Counted from the stretch's first letter, positions 1-10,434 are shown. The stretch: DNA of 64,000 nt from Chloroflexota bacterium (GCA_016202545.1 JACQON010000028.1:62001-126000); one strand, 5' to 3'. Made by a program: numbers and translations. The notes: generated from the sequence alone by a model not told the origin.

Positions 1-1
1 T

Positions 2-964
2 GTGGTGGCCAATCATGCCGAGCAAGACCATTCCGGTACCCTGCACAGGATTCTTGAAAGATACCCCCGTGCAAGAATCGTGAGTACACCCAAGTGTAAG
101 GGGATGCTCCTCGACCTGCTCACGCTTCCAGAGGGACGCATTACGACAGTGAACGATAAAGAGACCGTTTCGCTGGGAGATAGAACTCTGGAGTTTATCT
201 ATACCCCGTGGGTCCACTGGCCGGAGACAATGTGCACTTATTTAAAGGAGGAAAGGATACTTTTCTCCTGTGATTTCTTCGGGGCGCACCTTGGCACCAG
301 CGACCTGTATGTTACTGATGAAGGGCGGGCTTATGAGGCGGCTAAACGCTACTATGCGGAAATCATGATGCCCTACCGGACGAATATCCAGAAAGACCTG
401 GAGAAACTAAAAGACTACTCCATTGACATCATCGCCACCAGCCACGGGCCTATCTATGACAAGCCAGAGTTTATCTTGAAAGCCTATCATAGCTGGGTAT
501 TTGACGAGCCGGGAAACATCGTGGTGTTGCCCTATGTCTCGATGCACGGCAGCACTCGCAGGATGGTTGAGTATCTCACCGATGCCCTGGTCCAGAGAGG
601 CGTCACCGTAAAGCAGTTCGACCTCACCAGGACCGACATTGGCAAGCTGGCCATCGCCCTGGTGGACGCAGCTACCATTGTCATCGGAGCGCCTACCATG
701 CTCGCCAGCGCCCATCCAAATACCGTTCCCGCTGCCTTCCTGGCCAATATCCTGAGACCTAAACTGAAGTTTGCCTCTATCATCGGCTCCTATGGTTGGG
801 GGGGTAGAGCTGTTGAGCAGCTCACCGGTCTGCTCTCCGGCCTGAAGCTAGAGCTACTGGAGCCGGTGATTTGCCGGGGCTTTCCCAAGGGCGAAGATTT
901 CGAGGCCCTGGACCGCCTGGCTGAGGCTATTGCCCAAAAACATAAAGAGAGCCAGTTCGTCTAG
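2..964 (+). CDS. Flavodiiron protein (FprA/A-type flavoprotein), 5' truncated by window edge
   Basis: Begins inside NHAEQDHSG (HxExDH di-iron motif), metallo-beta-lactamase core followed by flavodoxin domain (VLPYVSMHGSTRRMVEYL). Confidence 0.9.
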   Translation: MVANHAEQDHSGTLHRILERYPRARIVSTPKCKGMLLDLLTLPEGRITTVNDKETVSLGDRTLEFIYTPWVHWPETMCTYLKEERILFSCDFFGAHLGTSDLYVTDEGRAYEAAKRYYAEIMMPYRTNIQKDLEKLKDYSIDIIATSHGPIYDKPEFILKAYHSWVFDEPGNIVVLPYVSMHGSTRRMVEYLTDALVQRGVTVKQFDLTRTDIGKLAIALVDAATIVIGAPTMLASAHPNTVPAAFLANILRPKLKFASIIGSYGWGGRAVEQLTGLLSGLKLELLEPVICRGFPKGEDFEALDRLAEAIAQKHKESQFV

Positions 965-1098
965 CGCCCTTGCTGAGGCGGCAGAACGGCGCAGGGTGTT
1001 AAGACAGAAAGGAGGTGATAGACAGGGTTAGAAACAGTTCCTCGTTCAGACATCGTATTCAAGTTCAACCTATTAAAGTATAAGCGGAGGTATAGAAA

Positions 1099-1545
1099 AT
1101 GGCAGAGAAAAGAGCGGCAGCTACCAAGGTATCAAAGGCCTTACTGGACTTACTGAATCAGTCAATAGCCAGGGAAGTACAGGTCTCCATACAGTACATG
1201 TGGCAGCACGTCCAGTGGAGCGGGGTCAAAGGATTTGCCGTTCAGGGCGAGCTTAAGTCGATAGCCATGGCTGAAATGAAGCACGCCGAGGCCATCGCCG
1301 AGAGGCTTTACTATCTGGGTGGAATACCGACTACCAAGCCTACGCCTATCTTCGTCGGTGAGACTCTTAAACAAATGATAGAGCAGGATGTAAAGGACGA
1401 AGAGGGCGCCATTAAGCTTTACAAGCAGGTGGTAGAGCTGGCGCGGAAAGAGGGTGACGAGACTACCAACAGGCTGTTCAGGCAAATCTTGCAGGACGAA
1501 GAAGGCCATCACGATACCTTCACCACCCTGCTGGAGGAAATATAA
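1099..1545 (+). CDS. Bacterioferritin/ferritin-like protein
   Basis: SIAREVQVSIQYMWQH...EMKHAEAIAERLYYLGG...DEEGHHDTF ferritin helices. Confidence 0.85.
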   Translation: MAEKRAAATKVSKALLDLLNQSIAREVQVSIQYMWQHVQWSGVKGFAVQGELKSIAMAEMKHAEAIAERLYYLGGIPTTKPTPIFVGETLKQMIEQDVKDEEGAIKLYKQVVELARKEGDETTNRLFRQILQDEEGHHDTFTTLLEEI

Positions 1546-1610
1546 GGACTGCCGGATGACAGAGGGCGAACCGCCTTTTGCCGGGGCAGGAAAAGCGAAG
1601 GAGGTGCACG

Positions 1611-2183
1611 GTGACTTACGCTGCTAAAGATTATAGCCGTCTTATCGGTATGGAGGGTTTCAGCGAGACCTTGCTTAAGAACCACTTTACCCTTTATCAG
1701 GGGTATGTGACCAATACCAACAAGCTGAGCGACCTTTTGGCCGGCAAGGCCAAGGATGCCGCCAACCCGGAATTCGCTGAGCTGAAGCGGCGGTTCGGCT
1801 TTGAGTTCAACGGCATGCGACTCCATGAGTACTATTTTGAAAATCTGGGCGGGAAAACACCTCTCAACAGGTCAGGCAGCCTGGCCAAAAAGCTGGCCGA
1901 TGCCTACGGCAGCTATGATGCCTGGGAGCAGGATTTCAGGGCCACCGGCGCCATGCGGGGCATTGGCTGGGCGGTACTTTACCGGGATAACGTGACCGGC
2001 AGCCTGTTCAACCAGTGGATTAACGAGCACGAGATAGGGCATCTTGCCGGCTGCGCGCCAGTCCTGGTGATGGATGTCTTTGAGCATGCCTTCATGACCG
2101 ATTACGGGCTGAAACGGGCAGACTATATAGCTGCCTTCTTTAAGAACATCAACTGGAGCGCCGTGGAAGTCCGCTTAAAGTAG
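1611..2183 (+). CDS. Superoxide dismutase [Fe/Mn]
   Basis: LLKNHFTLYQGYVTNTNKL, DVFEHAFMTDYG..ADYI; GTG start at 1611 preceded by aaggaggtg, in frame with ORF 1578. Confidence 0.88.
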   Translation: MTYAAKDYSRLIGMEGFSETLLKNHFTLYQGYVTNTNKLSDLLAGKAKDAANPEFAELKRRFGFEFNGMRLHEYYFENLGGKTPLNRSGSLAKKLADAYGSYDAWEQDFRATGAMRGIGWAVLYRDNVTGSLFNQWINEHEIGHLAGCAPVLVMDVFEHAFMTDYGLKRADYIAAFFKNINWSAVEVRLK

Positions 2184-2278
2184 GGACGGCGGACTGGACT
2201 GGCGCGGCGATTTGTCATGTCCCGGTGGCATCACCAGCCTTGATGACCGGGTAGCGTACCTGAAAAGGAGGTGGTCAC

Positions 2279-2713
2279 ATGGCTTTCGGGCATGGTCCCC
2301 AGATGCCGGCGGGCGCAGCCAGGTGGCTGGCCGGTGGGGCTACGGTGGTCTTGACCTTGCTTGTAATCTTCGGCGCGGCGTGTCAACCTTATGGGGCGCC
2401 GTCTCCCACGGCTACGCACACACCCGCGCCGTCTTCAACTGCACCACAACCCACACCCGGCCAGGCTCCCGTTGAGGTGGAGATTTCCGGCTTTGCCTTC
2501 GTTCCGGCAACTATTACCGTGGCTGTAGGTTCAACTGTCACCTGGACTAACCAGGACTCCGTTCCTCATACCGTTACCAGCGATGCCGGCATTTTTGATA
2601 GCGTGAGGCTAGGGCGCGATGGTTCCTTTAGCTATTCTTTTGCTGAGCGTGGCACCTTCAGCTACCACTGCGCCGTCCACCCCTACATGAAGGCCAAGGT
2701 CGTTGTGGAGTAA
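2279..2713 (+). CDS. Cupredoxin/plastocyanin-like lipoprotein
   Basis: N-terminal hydrophobic segment with Cys, Pro/Thr linker, then VPHTV...YHCAVHPYM type-1 Cu ligands. Confidence 0.82.
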   Translation: MAFGHGPQMPAGAARWLAGGATVVLTLLVIFGAACQPYGAPSPTATHTPAPSSTAPQPTPGQAPVEVEISGFAFVPATITVAVGSTVTWTNQDSVPHTVTSDAGIFDSVRLGRDGSFSYSFAERGTFSYHCAVHPYMKAKVVVE

Positions 2714-2758
2714 GTGGCGGATTGAAGCTAGCATGGTATAGAGATAAGGAGGAGAAAG

Positions 2759-3055
2759 ATGACCAGGGAAGTAGGGCTGATGGTCAATGACAAGACTGTG
2801 CCAGCCGATTATTTTGTCCAGGGGTTCATTGACCATGTCGTCAGCAGTATGATAGAGGCTCTTGAGGGTGTGTGCGAAATTAAAAGCGTGGCCCTTTCCG
2901 CCGAAGGAGAAAAGGTGACCATCAACATGAATGGCGCCGAACTTGACATAAACCCCTTCGTCGCCAGGATTGTCCGCAGCACTGTTACCGGCATGGTCTC
3001 TCCATTGAAGGGAGTAGGCGAAATAAGAAAAGTTAACATCTCCATCAAAAGGTGA
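2759..3055 (+). CDS. Hypothetical 98-aa protein with internal duplication
   Basis: ORF with AAGGAGGAGAA RBS; co-directional between cupredoxin and methyltransferase, GTGA overlap with next ORF. Confidence 0.65.
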   Translation: MTREVGLMVNDKTVPADYFVQGFIDHVVSSMIEALEGVCEIKSVALSAEGEKVTINMNGAELDINPFVARIVRSTVTGMVSPLKGVGEIRKVNISIKR

Positions 3056-3591
3056 CCATCGAGATGACCGGCCTCCATGAGGGGCGCTTTGGGCCGGCGC
3101 AGTTTCTGGTGGAGAACGTGTCGCTGCTGCCGAAGGGGCGGGTCCTGGATGTGGCCATGGGCGCCGGGAGAAATGCCATCTATCTTGCCAGGCTGGGGTT
3201 TGAGGTGGAAGGTGTTGATATTTCCCCGGAGGCGGTAAACACTGCCCTGGAGCTGGCGCGGCAGGCTGGAGTCATCATAAAGGCACAGGTTGCTGACCTG
3301 GAGCGTGCCTATTCCATCGAGAAGGGCGCCTATGATGTGGTTATCTGTTTCAACTACCTGCAGCGCTCCCTCATATCGCAAATCAAGGACGGGCTGCGAA
3401 AAGGCGGCATGGTCGTTTATGAGACCTTCATAGTTGACCAGGAGCAGTTCGGCAAGCCCAAGAACCCAGACTATCTGCTAAAGCACAACGAACTTCTCGA
3501 CATGTTCCGCGGTTTCCGCTGCCTTCGCTATCGCGAGGGAATCATGGAAGGCCCGGTGGCTGTGGCCAGCATAGTGGCCTGCAAGTTATAG
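3052..3591 (+). CDS. Class I SAM-dependent methyltransferase (TehB-like)
   Basis: VLDVAMGAGRNAIYLARLGFEVEGVDIS motif I. Confidence 0.82.
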   Translation: MTIEMTGLHEGRFGPAQFLVENVSLLPKGRVLDVAMGAGRNAIYLARLGFEVEGVDISPEAVNTALELARQAGVIIKAQVADLERAYSIEKGAYDVVICFNYLQRSLISQIKDGLRKGGMVVYETFIVDQEQFGKPKNPDYLLKHNELLDMFRGFRCLRYREGIMEGPVAVASIVACKL

Positions 3592-3624
3592 TCAGGCAGT
3601 CGGCAAGGAGATGGAAGTCGGGAA

Positions 3625-3834
3625 GTGGGCGAGGAAGTATCCCGTAAGTCAGCCTTCGAGTCCATGCAGGCAAAAGGATGGACTCCGGCCGATGCCGGCT
3701 GTCATCCCCTGGTCATACTTCAGGGGAAGAGGCTCGACGCCTACAGCTTAGCCGTGCTGCTGGGGACGAAGAACAAGGTTGGCGCTGGCTATTTCCAGGT
3801 ATTCTTGCGGGATGCCCCTGGCGAAGTAGAATAG
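3625..3834 (+). CDS. Small hypothetical protein
   Basis: 69-aa ORF, plausible composition (GWTPADAGCHPLVILQGKRLDAYSLAVLLG), no domain recognised. Confidence 0.35.
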   Translation: MGEEVSRKSAFESMQAKGWTPADAGCHPLVILQGKRLDAYSLAVLLGTKNKVGAGYFQVFLRDAPGEVE

Positions 3835-3874
3835 TCACCTATTTACCTGACGATACATTGGAACACCGCCGCGG

Positions 3875-6571
3875 TCACAGAGGCTGCCATTTCCCCAGGG
3901 AAAAGAGCCTGGGAAAGAGGGCTTTGCGGGCTTCCTCGATGGTAAACAGCGCGCCGCTGGCGAGAAGTACAATGCCCCATTCGGCGATGCTCAGAGGCGC
4001 GGTGCGGAACGCTATTTGAAGGAAGGGCACATAGATGACTGCCATTTGCAGCGAGATGGCCAGCGTGATAGAGCCTATCAGCCAGCGGTTGCGGAAAACG
4101 CCCAGCTTAAAGACGGTGTGCTCATCGGAGCGGGCGTTAAAGGCGCGGAACCACTCAAAGGCGACCATGGAGCAAAAGGCGAGGGTGCGGGCCTCATCCA
4201 GGTCCATCCTCGGCTGCGCCCAGTTAAACACCGTGTATACGCCGACGCCCATCAATGTGGCCATGAAGACAATGCGAATAGTCAGACCGGGAAAGATGAG
4301 GCCTACCCTGGGGTGGCGGGGAGGCTGCTTGAGTTCAGCGCCGGATTTCGGCTCAAGGCCGAGGGGGATTCCGCAAGCCGTATCCGTGACCAGGTTGACC
4401 CAGATAATCTGGACCGCCAGCAGCGGTGCGCTACCAACGAACAGGATGGCAAAGATTAGCGCCAGCAGCTCTCCCAGGTTGGTGCTCAGCAGGAAGAAGA
4501 TGACATTGCGCAGCCGGTTAAAAATCGCCCTGCCTTCATCCACCGCTGTCACCACGGAGGCGAAATTATCATCGGCCAGGACCATATCACTGGCCTCCTT
4601 GGCCACGTCAGTGCCGGTGATGCCCATGGCAATGCCGATGTTGGCCGCTTTAAGTGCCGGGGCGTCATTAACTCCGTCCCCGGTCATGGCGACGATGTGC
4701 CCGCGCTTCTTGAAGGCGTCAACTATTCTCAACTTGTGCAATGGCTCAATGCGAGCGAAAACGGATATATCTTCAATCTGGCGCGATAACTCCTCATCGC
4801 TCATCGCTTGAAGCTCGCCGCCGGTTACGGCCTTGCCTGGTGGTAGACCTAGCTGTCTGGCAATAGATTCGGCTGTCGCCTGGTGGTCGCCGGTAATCAT
4901 GGCTACTCTTATACCGGCCTGCTGGCACAGCTTTATTGCTTCCTTAGCATCTTCACGGGGCGGGTCTTCCATTCCTGCCAGACCGACAAAGACCAGATTG
5001 CCCCTGATATGCTCGTCTTCCAGGTCTTCCATATCGGCTGGAAGTTCAGCGTAGGCGGTGGCGATGACTCTCATTGCCTCTTTGGCGATTGAGGCATTAG
5101 CTTGCAGGATGTCATCGAAGTCAGTTCGCTCCATCAGGGCGGGGCCGCTTCCTTTGAGGATGTACCTGCTCAGCGCCAGCAACCGCTCAGTTGCTCCCTT
5201 GACATAAACAACTCTTCCACCGCCGTCTCCGGGGTGAAGGGTGGCCATATATTGCTTTTCGCTCTGGAAGGGGATTTCGTCCAGGCGGGGGAAGGTTTTC
5301 TCCAGGCTCTCCTTGTTCATGCCTGCCTTGGCGGCGGCCACCACCAGCGCGCCTTCTGTGGGGTCTCCGTATATGCTGCAGAAGTCGTCCTCGCAGGAGA
5401 GCAGGGCATCATTGCACAGGGCGCCTATTCTCAAGTGCAGTCTCAGCAGGTGGTCAGCATCGGGGTGCAGCGCCTGGCCGTTGAGGTGGAATTTGCCTTC
5501 AGGATGATAGCCTTCGCCGGTGACATCGATGAACTGTCCATCCACATAGAGCCGCCGCACCGTCATCTGGTTCAAGGTCAGCGTGCCGGTCTTATCCGAG
5601 CATATGACGGTGGCTGACCCCAGTGTCTCTACTGCCGCCAGCTTGCGAATGATAGCGTTATGGCGGGCCATTATCTGCATGCCTATGGCCAGGACCACGG
5701 TAACCACCGCCGGCAGCCCCTCAGGTATGGCAGATGCTGAAGCGGCTACCGCCACCAGGAATATCTCCAGCCAGTCCAGTTCTCTAATAAGCCCGACGGC
5801 TATCATGGCGCTGACCACGCTGAGGACAGCGATAATGATATAGCGGCTCAGCCTGGCGATACTTTTCTGGAGGGGCGTCCTTTCCGGCTTTACCGTTTGT
5901 ATGGCGGTGGCGATTTTGCCTATCTCGGTCGACATGCCAGTGCTTACCGTCATGGCCGCAGCCTTGCCATAAGTGACCACCGTTCCCATGTAGACCATGT
6001 TCTTACGCTCTGCCACGGGCAGCTCACCGCTGATAGATTTGGTGTGCTTGTCTACCGGGACGGATTCACCGGTGAGAGAGGCTTCATTCACCTTGAGGTT
6101 GGATTCTTCCATCAGCCTGGCATCCGCCGGCACCTTGTCTCCGGTTTCCAGGAGAAATATATCGCCGGGCACAATTTCTTTTGACGGGAACAGCTTCACT
6201 TTTCCGTTGCGTCTCACCCTTGCCCTGGGTGCCGCCATCTGCATCAGCGCTTCCATGGCTGTCTCGGCCCGGGTTTCCTGGATAAACCCGATGGCGGCGT
6301 TGAGCAGGAGCACCCCGAATATCACCCCGGCGTCAATAAAGTGCTTCAAGACGAGTGAAATCGTGGCGGCGGCGAGGAGCACGTATATCAGGGGGCTGAG
6401 AAACTGTTTGAAGAAGACCAGCGCCGGCGGCGTCTTTTTCTGGCGCTTCAGCTCATTGGGGCCGTACTGAGCCAGCCTTGCCCTGGCTTCGCTCTCGGTC
6501 AGTCCGGAGCGCTGTGAGTTGAGGATGCGCACGGCTTCATCCTGGCTGAGATTGTAGAACTGGCTTTCCAT
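3875..6571 (-). CDS. Cation-transporting P-type ATPase (P2/Ca2+-type)
   Basis: DKTGTLT, TGES, GDGVNDAPALK motifs, 898 aa. Confidence 0.92.
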   Translation of the reverse strand: MESQFYNLSQDEAVRILNSQRSGLTESEARARLAQYGPNELKRQKKTPPALVFFKQFLSPLIYVLLAAATISLVLKHFIDAGVIFGVLLLNAAIGFIQETRAETAMEALMQMAAPRARVRRNGKVKLFPSKEIVPGDIFLLETGDKVPADARLMEESNLKVNEASLTGESVPVDKHTKSISGELPVAERKNMVYMGTVVTYGKAAAMTVSTGMSTEIGKIATAIQTVKPERTPLQKSIARLSRYIIIAVLSVVSAMIAVGLIRELDWLEIFLVAVAASASAIPEGLPAVVTVVLAIGMQIMARHNAIIRKLAAVETLGSATVICSDKTGTLTLNQMTVRRLYVDGQFIDVTGEGYHPEGKFHLNGQALHPDADHLLRLHLRIGALCNDALLSCEDDFCSIYGDPTEGALVVAAAKAGMNKESLEKTFPRLDEIPFQSEKQYMATLHPGDGGGRVVYVKGATERLLALSRYILKGSGPALMERTDFDDILQANASIAKEAMRVIATAYAELPADMEDLEDEHIRGNLVFVGLAGMEDPPREDAKEAIKLCQQAGIRVAMITGDHQATAESIARQLGLPPGKAVTGGELQAMSDEELSRQIEDISVFARIEPLHKLRIVDAFKKRGHIVAMTGDGVNDAPALKAANIGIAMGITGTDVAKEASDMVLADDNFASVVTAVDEGRAIFNRLRNVIFFLLSTNLGELLALIFAILFVGSAPLLAVQIIWVNLVTDTACGIPLGLEPKSGAELKQPPRHPRVGLIFPGLTIRIVFMATLMGVGVYTVFNWAQPRMDLDEARTLAFCSMVAFEWFRAFNARSDEHTVFKLGVFRNRWLIGSITLAISLQMAVIYVPFLQIAFRTAPLSIAEWGIVLLASGALFTIEEARKALFPRLFSLGKWQPL

Positions 6572-6645
6572 GTCTTCTTCTTAGAGTATAGCATAGTGTT
6601 TTACAGGGAAAACCGCTAGATAGAGGCTATCCCGAAATGTCCTTT

Positions 6646-6771
6646 GAGATTGTTTACGAACGCTGGTCATTGCGAGGGCTTCAGCCTTCAGGCCGAGCTT
6701 CAGTCCGAGGCCCGAGTTCAGCGTTCGACTGAGCTCACGCCGAAGTCCCGAGGGCGAAAGCCCGAAGCAAT
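6646..6771 (+). repeat. Intergenic repeat family A, copy 1
   Basis: gagattgtttacgaac...tcattgcgagggcttcag...gaagcaat; about 4 differences from 33837-33961. Confidence 0.9.
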
Positions 6772-6807
6772 GACAGAGTGTTACTAAACGACCACTACCG
6801 CACGTGT

Positions 6808-6837
6808 TTGACCTGCTTCGTGGTGGTTCTCTATAAT
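6808..6837 (+). promoter_or_regulatory. Sigma70-type promoter of mnmA
   Basis: TTGACC - 18 bp - TATAAT, 53 bp upstream of ATG. Confidence 0.65.
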
Positions 6838-6890
6838 GCTGATGAGAACATGGCTATTTCAGGGAATGTGAGCCTATCGGGGGGAGGACT

Positions 6891-7967
6891 ATGGCCAGGG
6901 TGATGGTAGGTATGAGTGGTGGGGTGGATTCATCGGTGGCTGCCGCCATGCTCCAGGAGGAGGGCCATCAGGTCATCGGGGTGACGATGAGGATATGGAA
7001 TGGCGCAGGCTCGTTAAAGGAAGGAGTGCGTCACGGTTGCTGTGGGCCAGGCGAAGAGGAGGATGTGGAGGATGCCCGGGTGGTAGCCCGGGCACTGGGC
7101 ATTGACTTCCATGTCCTCGACCTCAGGCAGGAGTACCTGGCCGAAGTCCTGGACTACCTTCGCCGTGAATATGTATCGGGCAGGACGCCTAACCCGTGCG
7201 TCAGGTGCAACCGCACCGTTAAGTTTGGAGCGCTGCTCAGGAAAGCTCGTGATAGCGGAATCGATTTCGACTATTTTGCTACCGGGCATTATGCCAGGGT
7301 GGAGTATGACCGGGCCCGTGGGCGCTACTTGCTTAAGAGGGCCAGGGACTTCGGCAAAGACCAGACCTATTTCCTCTACGCGCTGTCGCAGGAGCAGCTT
7401 GGATGCCTGCTCTTTCCCCTCGGAGATTATACCAAGGAAGAGGTGCGGCGGATGGCTTCTGAGTTCGGGCTAAGCGTTGCCGCCAAGCTGGAGAGCCAGG
7501 ACTTCATCGCCGGAGGCTATTCTTTGCTCATGGGGACGGCGCCGGCCGGGCCGATACTGGACAGGCGTGGGGAAGTCCTGGGAGAGCACCGTGGGATTCC
7601 ATTTTATACCATCGGGCAGCGCCGAGGCCTGGGCATTTCAGCCGGGGGGCCGGCGTATGTCGTCGCCATTGACCGTGACAGGAACGCCATCGTCGTAGGC
7701 GGCAAGGAAGACCTGTACCAGGACGAGCTTACTGCGTCTGACTTAAACTGGATAGCCATAGAGGAGGTAAGTCACCCCATCAAGGTCAGTGCCAGGATAA
7801 GATACCGCCACAGGGAGGACGAGGCGATGGTAGTGCCCCTGGGCGATGGCAAAGTACGGGTGAAGTTCGCCCAGCCGCAGATGGCAATCGCCCCGGGCCA
7901 GTCGATAGTCTTTTACGATGGGGCAATCGTGGTTGGCGGCGGGACGATAGAGCGGGCGGGGCAGTGA
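6891..7967 (+). CDS. mnmA: tRNA-specific 2-thiouridylase MnmA
   Basis: GMSGGVDSSVAAAMLQEEGHQVIGVTMR, NPCVRCNRTVKFG, GQRRGLGI. Confidence 0.95.
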   Translation: MARVMVGMSGGVDSSVAAAMLQEEGHQVIGVTMRIWNGAGSLKEGVRHGCCGPGEEEDVEDARVVARALGIDFHVLDLRQEYLAEVLDYLRREYVSGRTPNPCVRCNRTVKFGALLRKARDSGIDFDYFATGHYARVEYDRARGRYLLKRARDFGKDQTYFLYALSQEQLGCLLFPLGDYTKEEVRRMASEFGLSVAAKLESQDFIAGGYSLLMGTAPAGPILDRRGEVLGEHRGIPFYTIGQRRGLGISAGGPAYVVAIDRDRNAIVVGGKEDLYQDELTASDLNWIAIEEVSHPIKVSARIRYRHREDEAMVVPLGDGKVRVKFAQPQMAIAPGQSIVFYDGAIVVGGGTIERAGQ

Positions 7968-8059
7968 TAGCAGGTGGCGGCTTCTTTTATTTGCGCGGCG
8001 ATTTTGCTATTATAGTGGCAATTGCTCCGGACAATCGCAGTCTTTTTCGGATTTGAAAG

Positions 8060-9412
8060 ATGGTATTGAGCCAGGTCCTTGCCGTTGCGATTTTCGCCAT
8101 AATGTTCGTTAGCATCATAATCGGCAAGGTGCACCGCTACATTCCGGCAGTCATCGGCGGCGCCCTTTCCCTGATAGTCGTCTTTATCATCGTCTTGAGA
8201 AGCCCGGCTATGGTCCTCGATGTTTTGAACCTGGAGCAGCTCGGGCAACTTACGTTCTGGATACCGGGAGAGGAGCACATAAACTCCTACGGGGTGAACT
8301 GGCAGACCATCATATTTATCGGCGGCATGATGGTCATGGTAGAGGGCCTGGGTGAGGTGGGGTTCTTCCGCTGGATGTGCTATCTGGCGGCTAAAATGGT
8401 CAGGTACCGGGTTATCCCTATCCTGTTCACCTTTATGTTGCTCTCCGGCTTCCTGTCCATGTTTATCGATAGTATCACCGTATTGTTGTTTCTCACCTCG
8501 GTGATTATTGAGCTGGCCAGACTGCTCAAGTTTGACCCGGTGCCGATGATAATCGCCATGATATTCGCCGCCAATACCGGCGGCGCCGCTACCATGAGCG
8601 GTGACCCGCCCAACATAATCATCGGCACCGCCCTGGGCTACACCTTTGTTGACTTCGCTGCTAATACCGGTCCCATCGCCTGGGCGGGGATGCTGTTGAC
8701 CCTGGGATTCTTTTATCTGGTGTTCCGCAAGAGCCTGGCCTCTCCACGTGGCGAAGCGGTGACCAATCACTACCCTGAACCGAAAGAGGCCATTACCAAT
8801 CCCCGCCTGTTTAAGATAAATACCGCTATCTTCATCCTGGTGATAATACTGCTGGTCACCCATGCCGAGACCGGCATTTCGGTAGCTTTGATAGGCGTTA
8901 TCGCCGCCGCACTCACTCTGGCTGTTGCCTGGAAGGGGGCGACGGGTCTTCTCAACAGGGTGGACTGGCGCACCCTGCTCTTCTTTCTTGGGCTGTTCGT
9001 CTCCGTGGCCGGGTTGGAGGGGACCGGGGTGCTGGAGATACTGGCAAGGTATATCGCCGAGGTGTCCGGCGGGAACATGGCGGTGGTGATACCCCTGATT
9101 TTATGGGTTTCCGCCTTTTCCTCGGCTATAGTGGACAACATCCCCTTTGCCGCCACCATGATTCCAGTGATAAAGAGCCTGTCTGAGATGGCCGGGTTGC
9201 CGCTGTCGCCGCTGGCGTGGACGCTGGCCCTGGGCACCGATATCGGCGGTAACGCTACGCCCATCGGGGCCTCGGCCAACGTGGTGGGCACGGCCATCGC
9301 CGAGAGAGAGGGCTACCCTATCGGCTGGGGGAAGTTCTTGAAGTATGCTTTGCCGGCTATGATTATGGTGGTCGCCTTGTGCTGGCTGCTGCTGGTGCTG
9401 AGATATGCTTGA
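8060..9412 (+). CDS. ArsB/NhaD-type SLC13-superfamily ion transporter
   Basis: Polytopic; FIDSITVLLFLTSVIIEL, GGAATMSGDPPNIIIG, IVDNIPFAATMIPV. Confidence 0.85.
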   Translation: MVLSQVLAVAIFAIMFVSIIIGKVHRYIPAVIGGALSLIVVFIIVLRSPAMVLDVLNLEQLGQLTFWIPGEEHINSYGVNWQTIIFIGGMMVMVEGLGEVGFFRWMCYLAAKMVRYRVIPILFTFMLLSGFLSMFIDSITVLLFLTSVIIELARLLKFDPVPMIIAMIFAANTGGAATMSGDPPNIIIGTALGYTFVDFAANTGPIAWAGMLLTLGFFYLVFRKSLASPRGEAVTNHYPEPKEAITNPRLFKINTAIFILVIILLVTHAETGISVALIGVIAAALTLAVAWKGATGLLNRVDWRTLLFFLGLFVSVAGLEGTGVLEILARYIAEVSGGNMAVVIPLILWVSAFSSAIVDNIPFAATMIPVIKSLSEMAGLPLSPLAWTLALGTDIGGNATPIGASANVVGTAIAEREGYPIGWGKFLKYALPAMIMVVALCWLLLVLRYA

Positions 9413-9459
9413 CCGATGCCGGACCTGGGTGAGTTGTCCCCAGGCAGGGAGGTGGGAAG

Positions 9460-10332
9460 ATGTTTGAAACAATCCTGGTGCCTCTGGATGGTTCAGAGCC
9501 GGCCAGGCAGGTCATTCCCTACGTGATTGAGATGGCCAGGTCTTTTGGCTCCGAAGTAGTCCTGCTTGGGGTCTGTGAGTTAGACAAAATTGACGATATG
9601 CAGGCCTATAAGCGGTACCTGGAGAACGAGGCGGAGCGGCTGAGGAAGCAACTGAAAGGTACCGGCGGTGTCAGGGTGGTTGAGGTGGTGGGTGGGGCCG
9701 CCGAGCAAATACTGGACTGTGCCAGGAAGTATAGCGTCAATCTCATTATGCTCTCGTCTCACGGGTGCTCCGGCATCGCTCCCTGGGCGCTTGGCAGCAC
9801 CGCGCAGCGGGTGCTCCAGAAGACTGCCATCCCGCTGATGATTATCAGGGCCAGGGAAACCCTGCCGAAGACAGGCAGAGCCCGGCTGTTCCGCCGCATC
9901 CTGGCGCCGTTAGACGGCTCGGAGAGGGGAGAGGCGGTGTTGCCCTACGTGACAGAGCTGGCCAGGAAGCTGAAGTCCGAGCTTATCCTCATGCAGGTGG
10001 CGGAGCCGGGGCGGTATGTTCATTCCATCCGCGGGCTGGAGTACGTTCCCTTCAAAGACCGGGATACGGACGAGATGAAGGCGCGTGCCCAAAGGTATCT
10101 TGACGGGGTGGGCTCCACAGTGGCCGGCACCGGTGTGGCGGTGAGGTCAGAGGTCAGGTCTGGTGACTGTGCCAGGGAGATAATCAAATTTGCCGGCGAA
10201 ATGGACTGCTGTCTTATCGCCATGGCCAGCCACGGGCATTCGGGAGTTTATGCCTGGGTTTATGGCAGCGTCACCTGTAAGGTGTTGGAGGCTAGCAAGC
10301 AACCGCTGCTGGTGGTTAAGCCAGCGCAGTGA
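9460..10332 (+). CDS. Tandem universal stress protein (UspA, two domains)
   Basis: Two [18 protein letters not shown] starts and two SSHGCSG / ASHGHSG motifs. Confidence 0.9.
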   Translation: MFETILVPLDGSEPARQVIPYVIEMARSFGSEVVLLGVCELDKIDDMQAYKRYLENEAERLRKQLKGTGGVRVVEVVGGAAEQILDCARKYSVNLIMLSSHGCSGIAPWALGSTAQRVLQKTAIPLMIIRARETLPKTGRARLFRRILAPLDGSERGEAVLPYVTELARKLKSELILMQVAEPGRYVHSIRGLEYVPFKDRDTDEMKARAQRYLDGVGSTVAGTGVAVRSEVRSGDCAREIIKFAGEMDCCLIAMASHGHSGVYAWVYGSVTCKVLEASKQPLLVVKPAQ

Positions 10333-10434
10333 AGGTACCACAGTGCTATTTGCATCGTGGCTGAGGACAAGGTATCATGTTAAGCATAGGCAGGTCTGTT
10401 CAGATAAGCCAACGGGCGAGAAGGCGAAGGTGAC

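Noticed and set aside
4035-4811. Plus-strand ORFs (258 aa and others) within the P-type ATPase
   Set aside because: Antisense shadow ORFs of a motif-complete ATPase.
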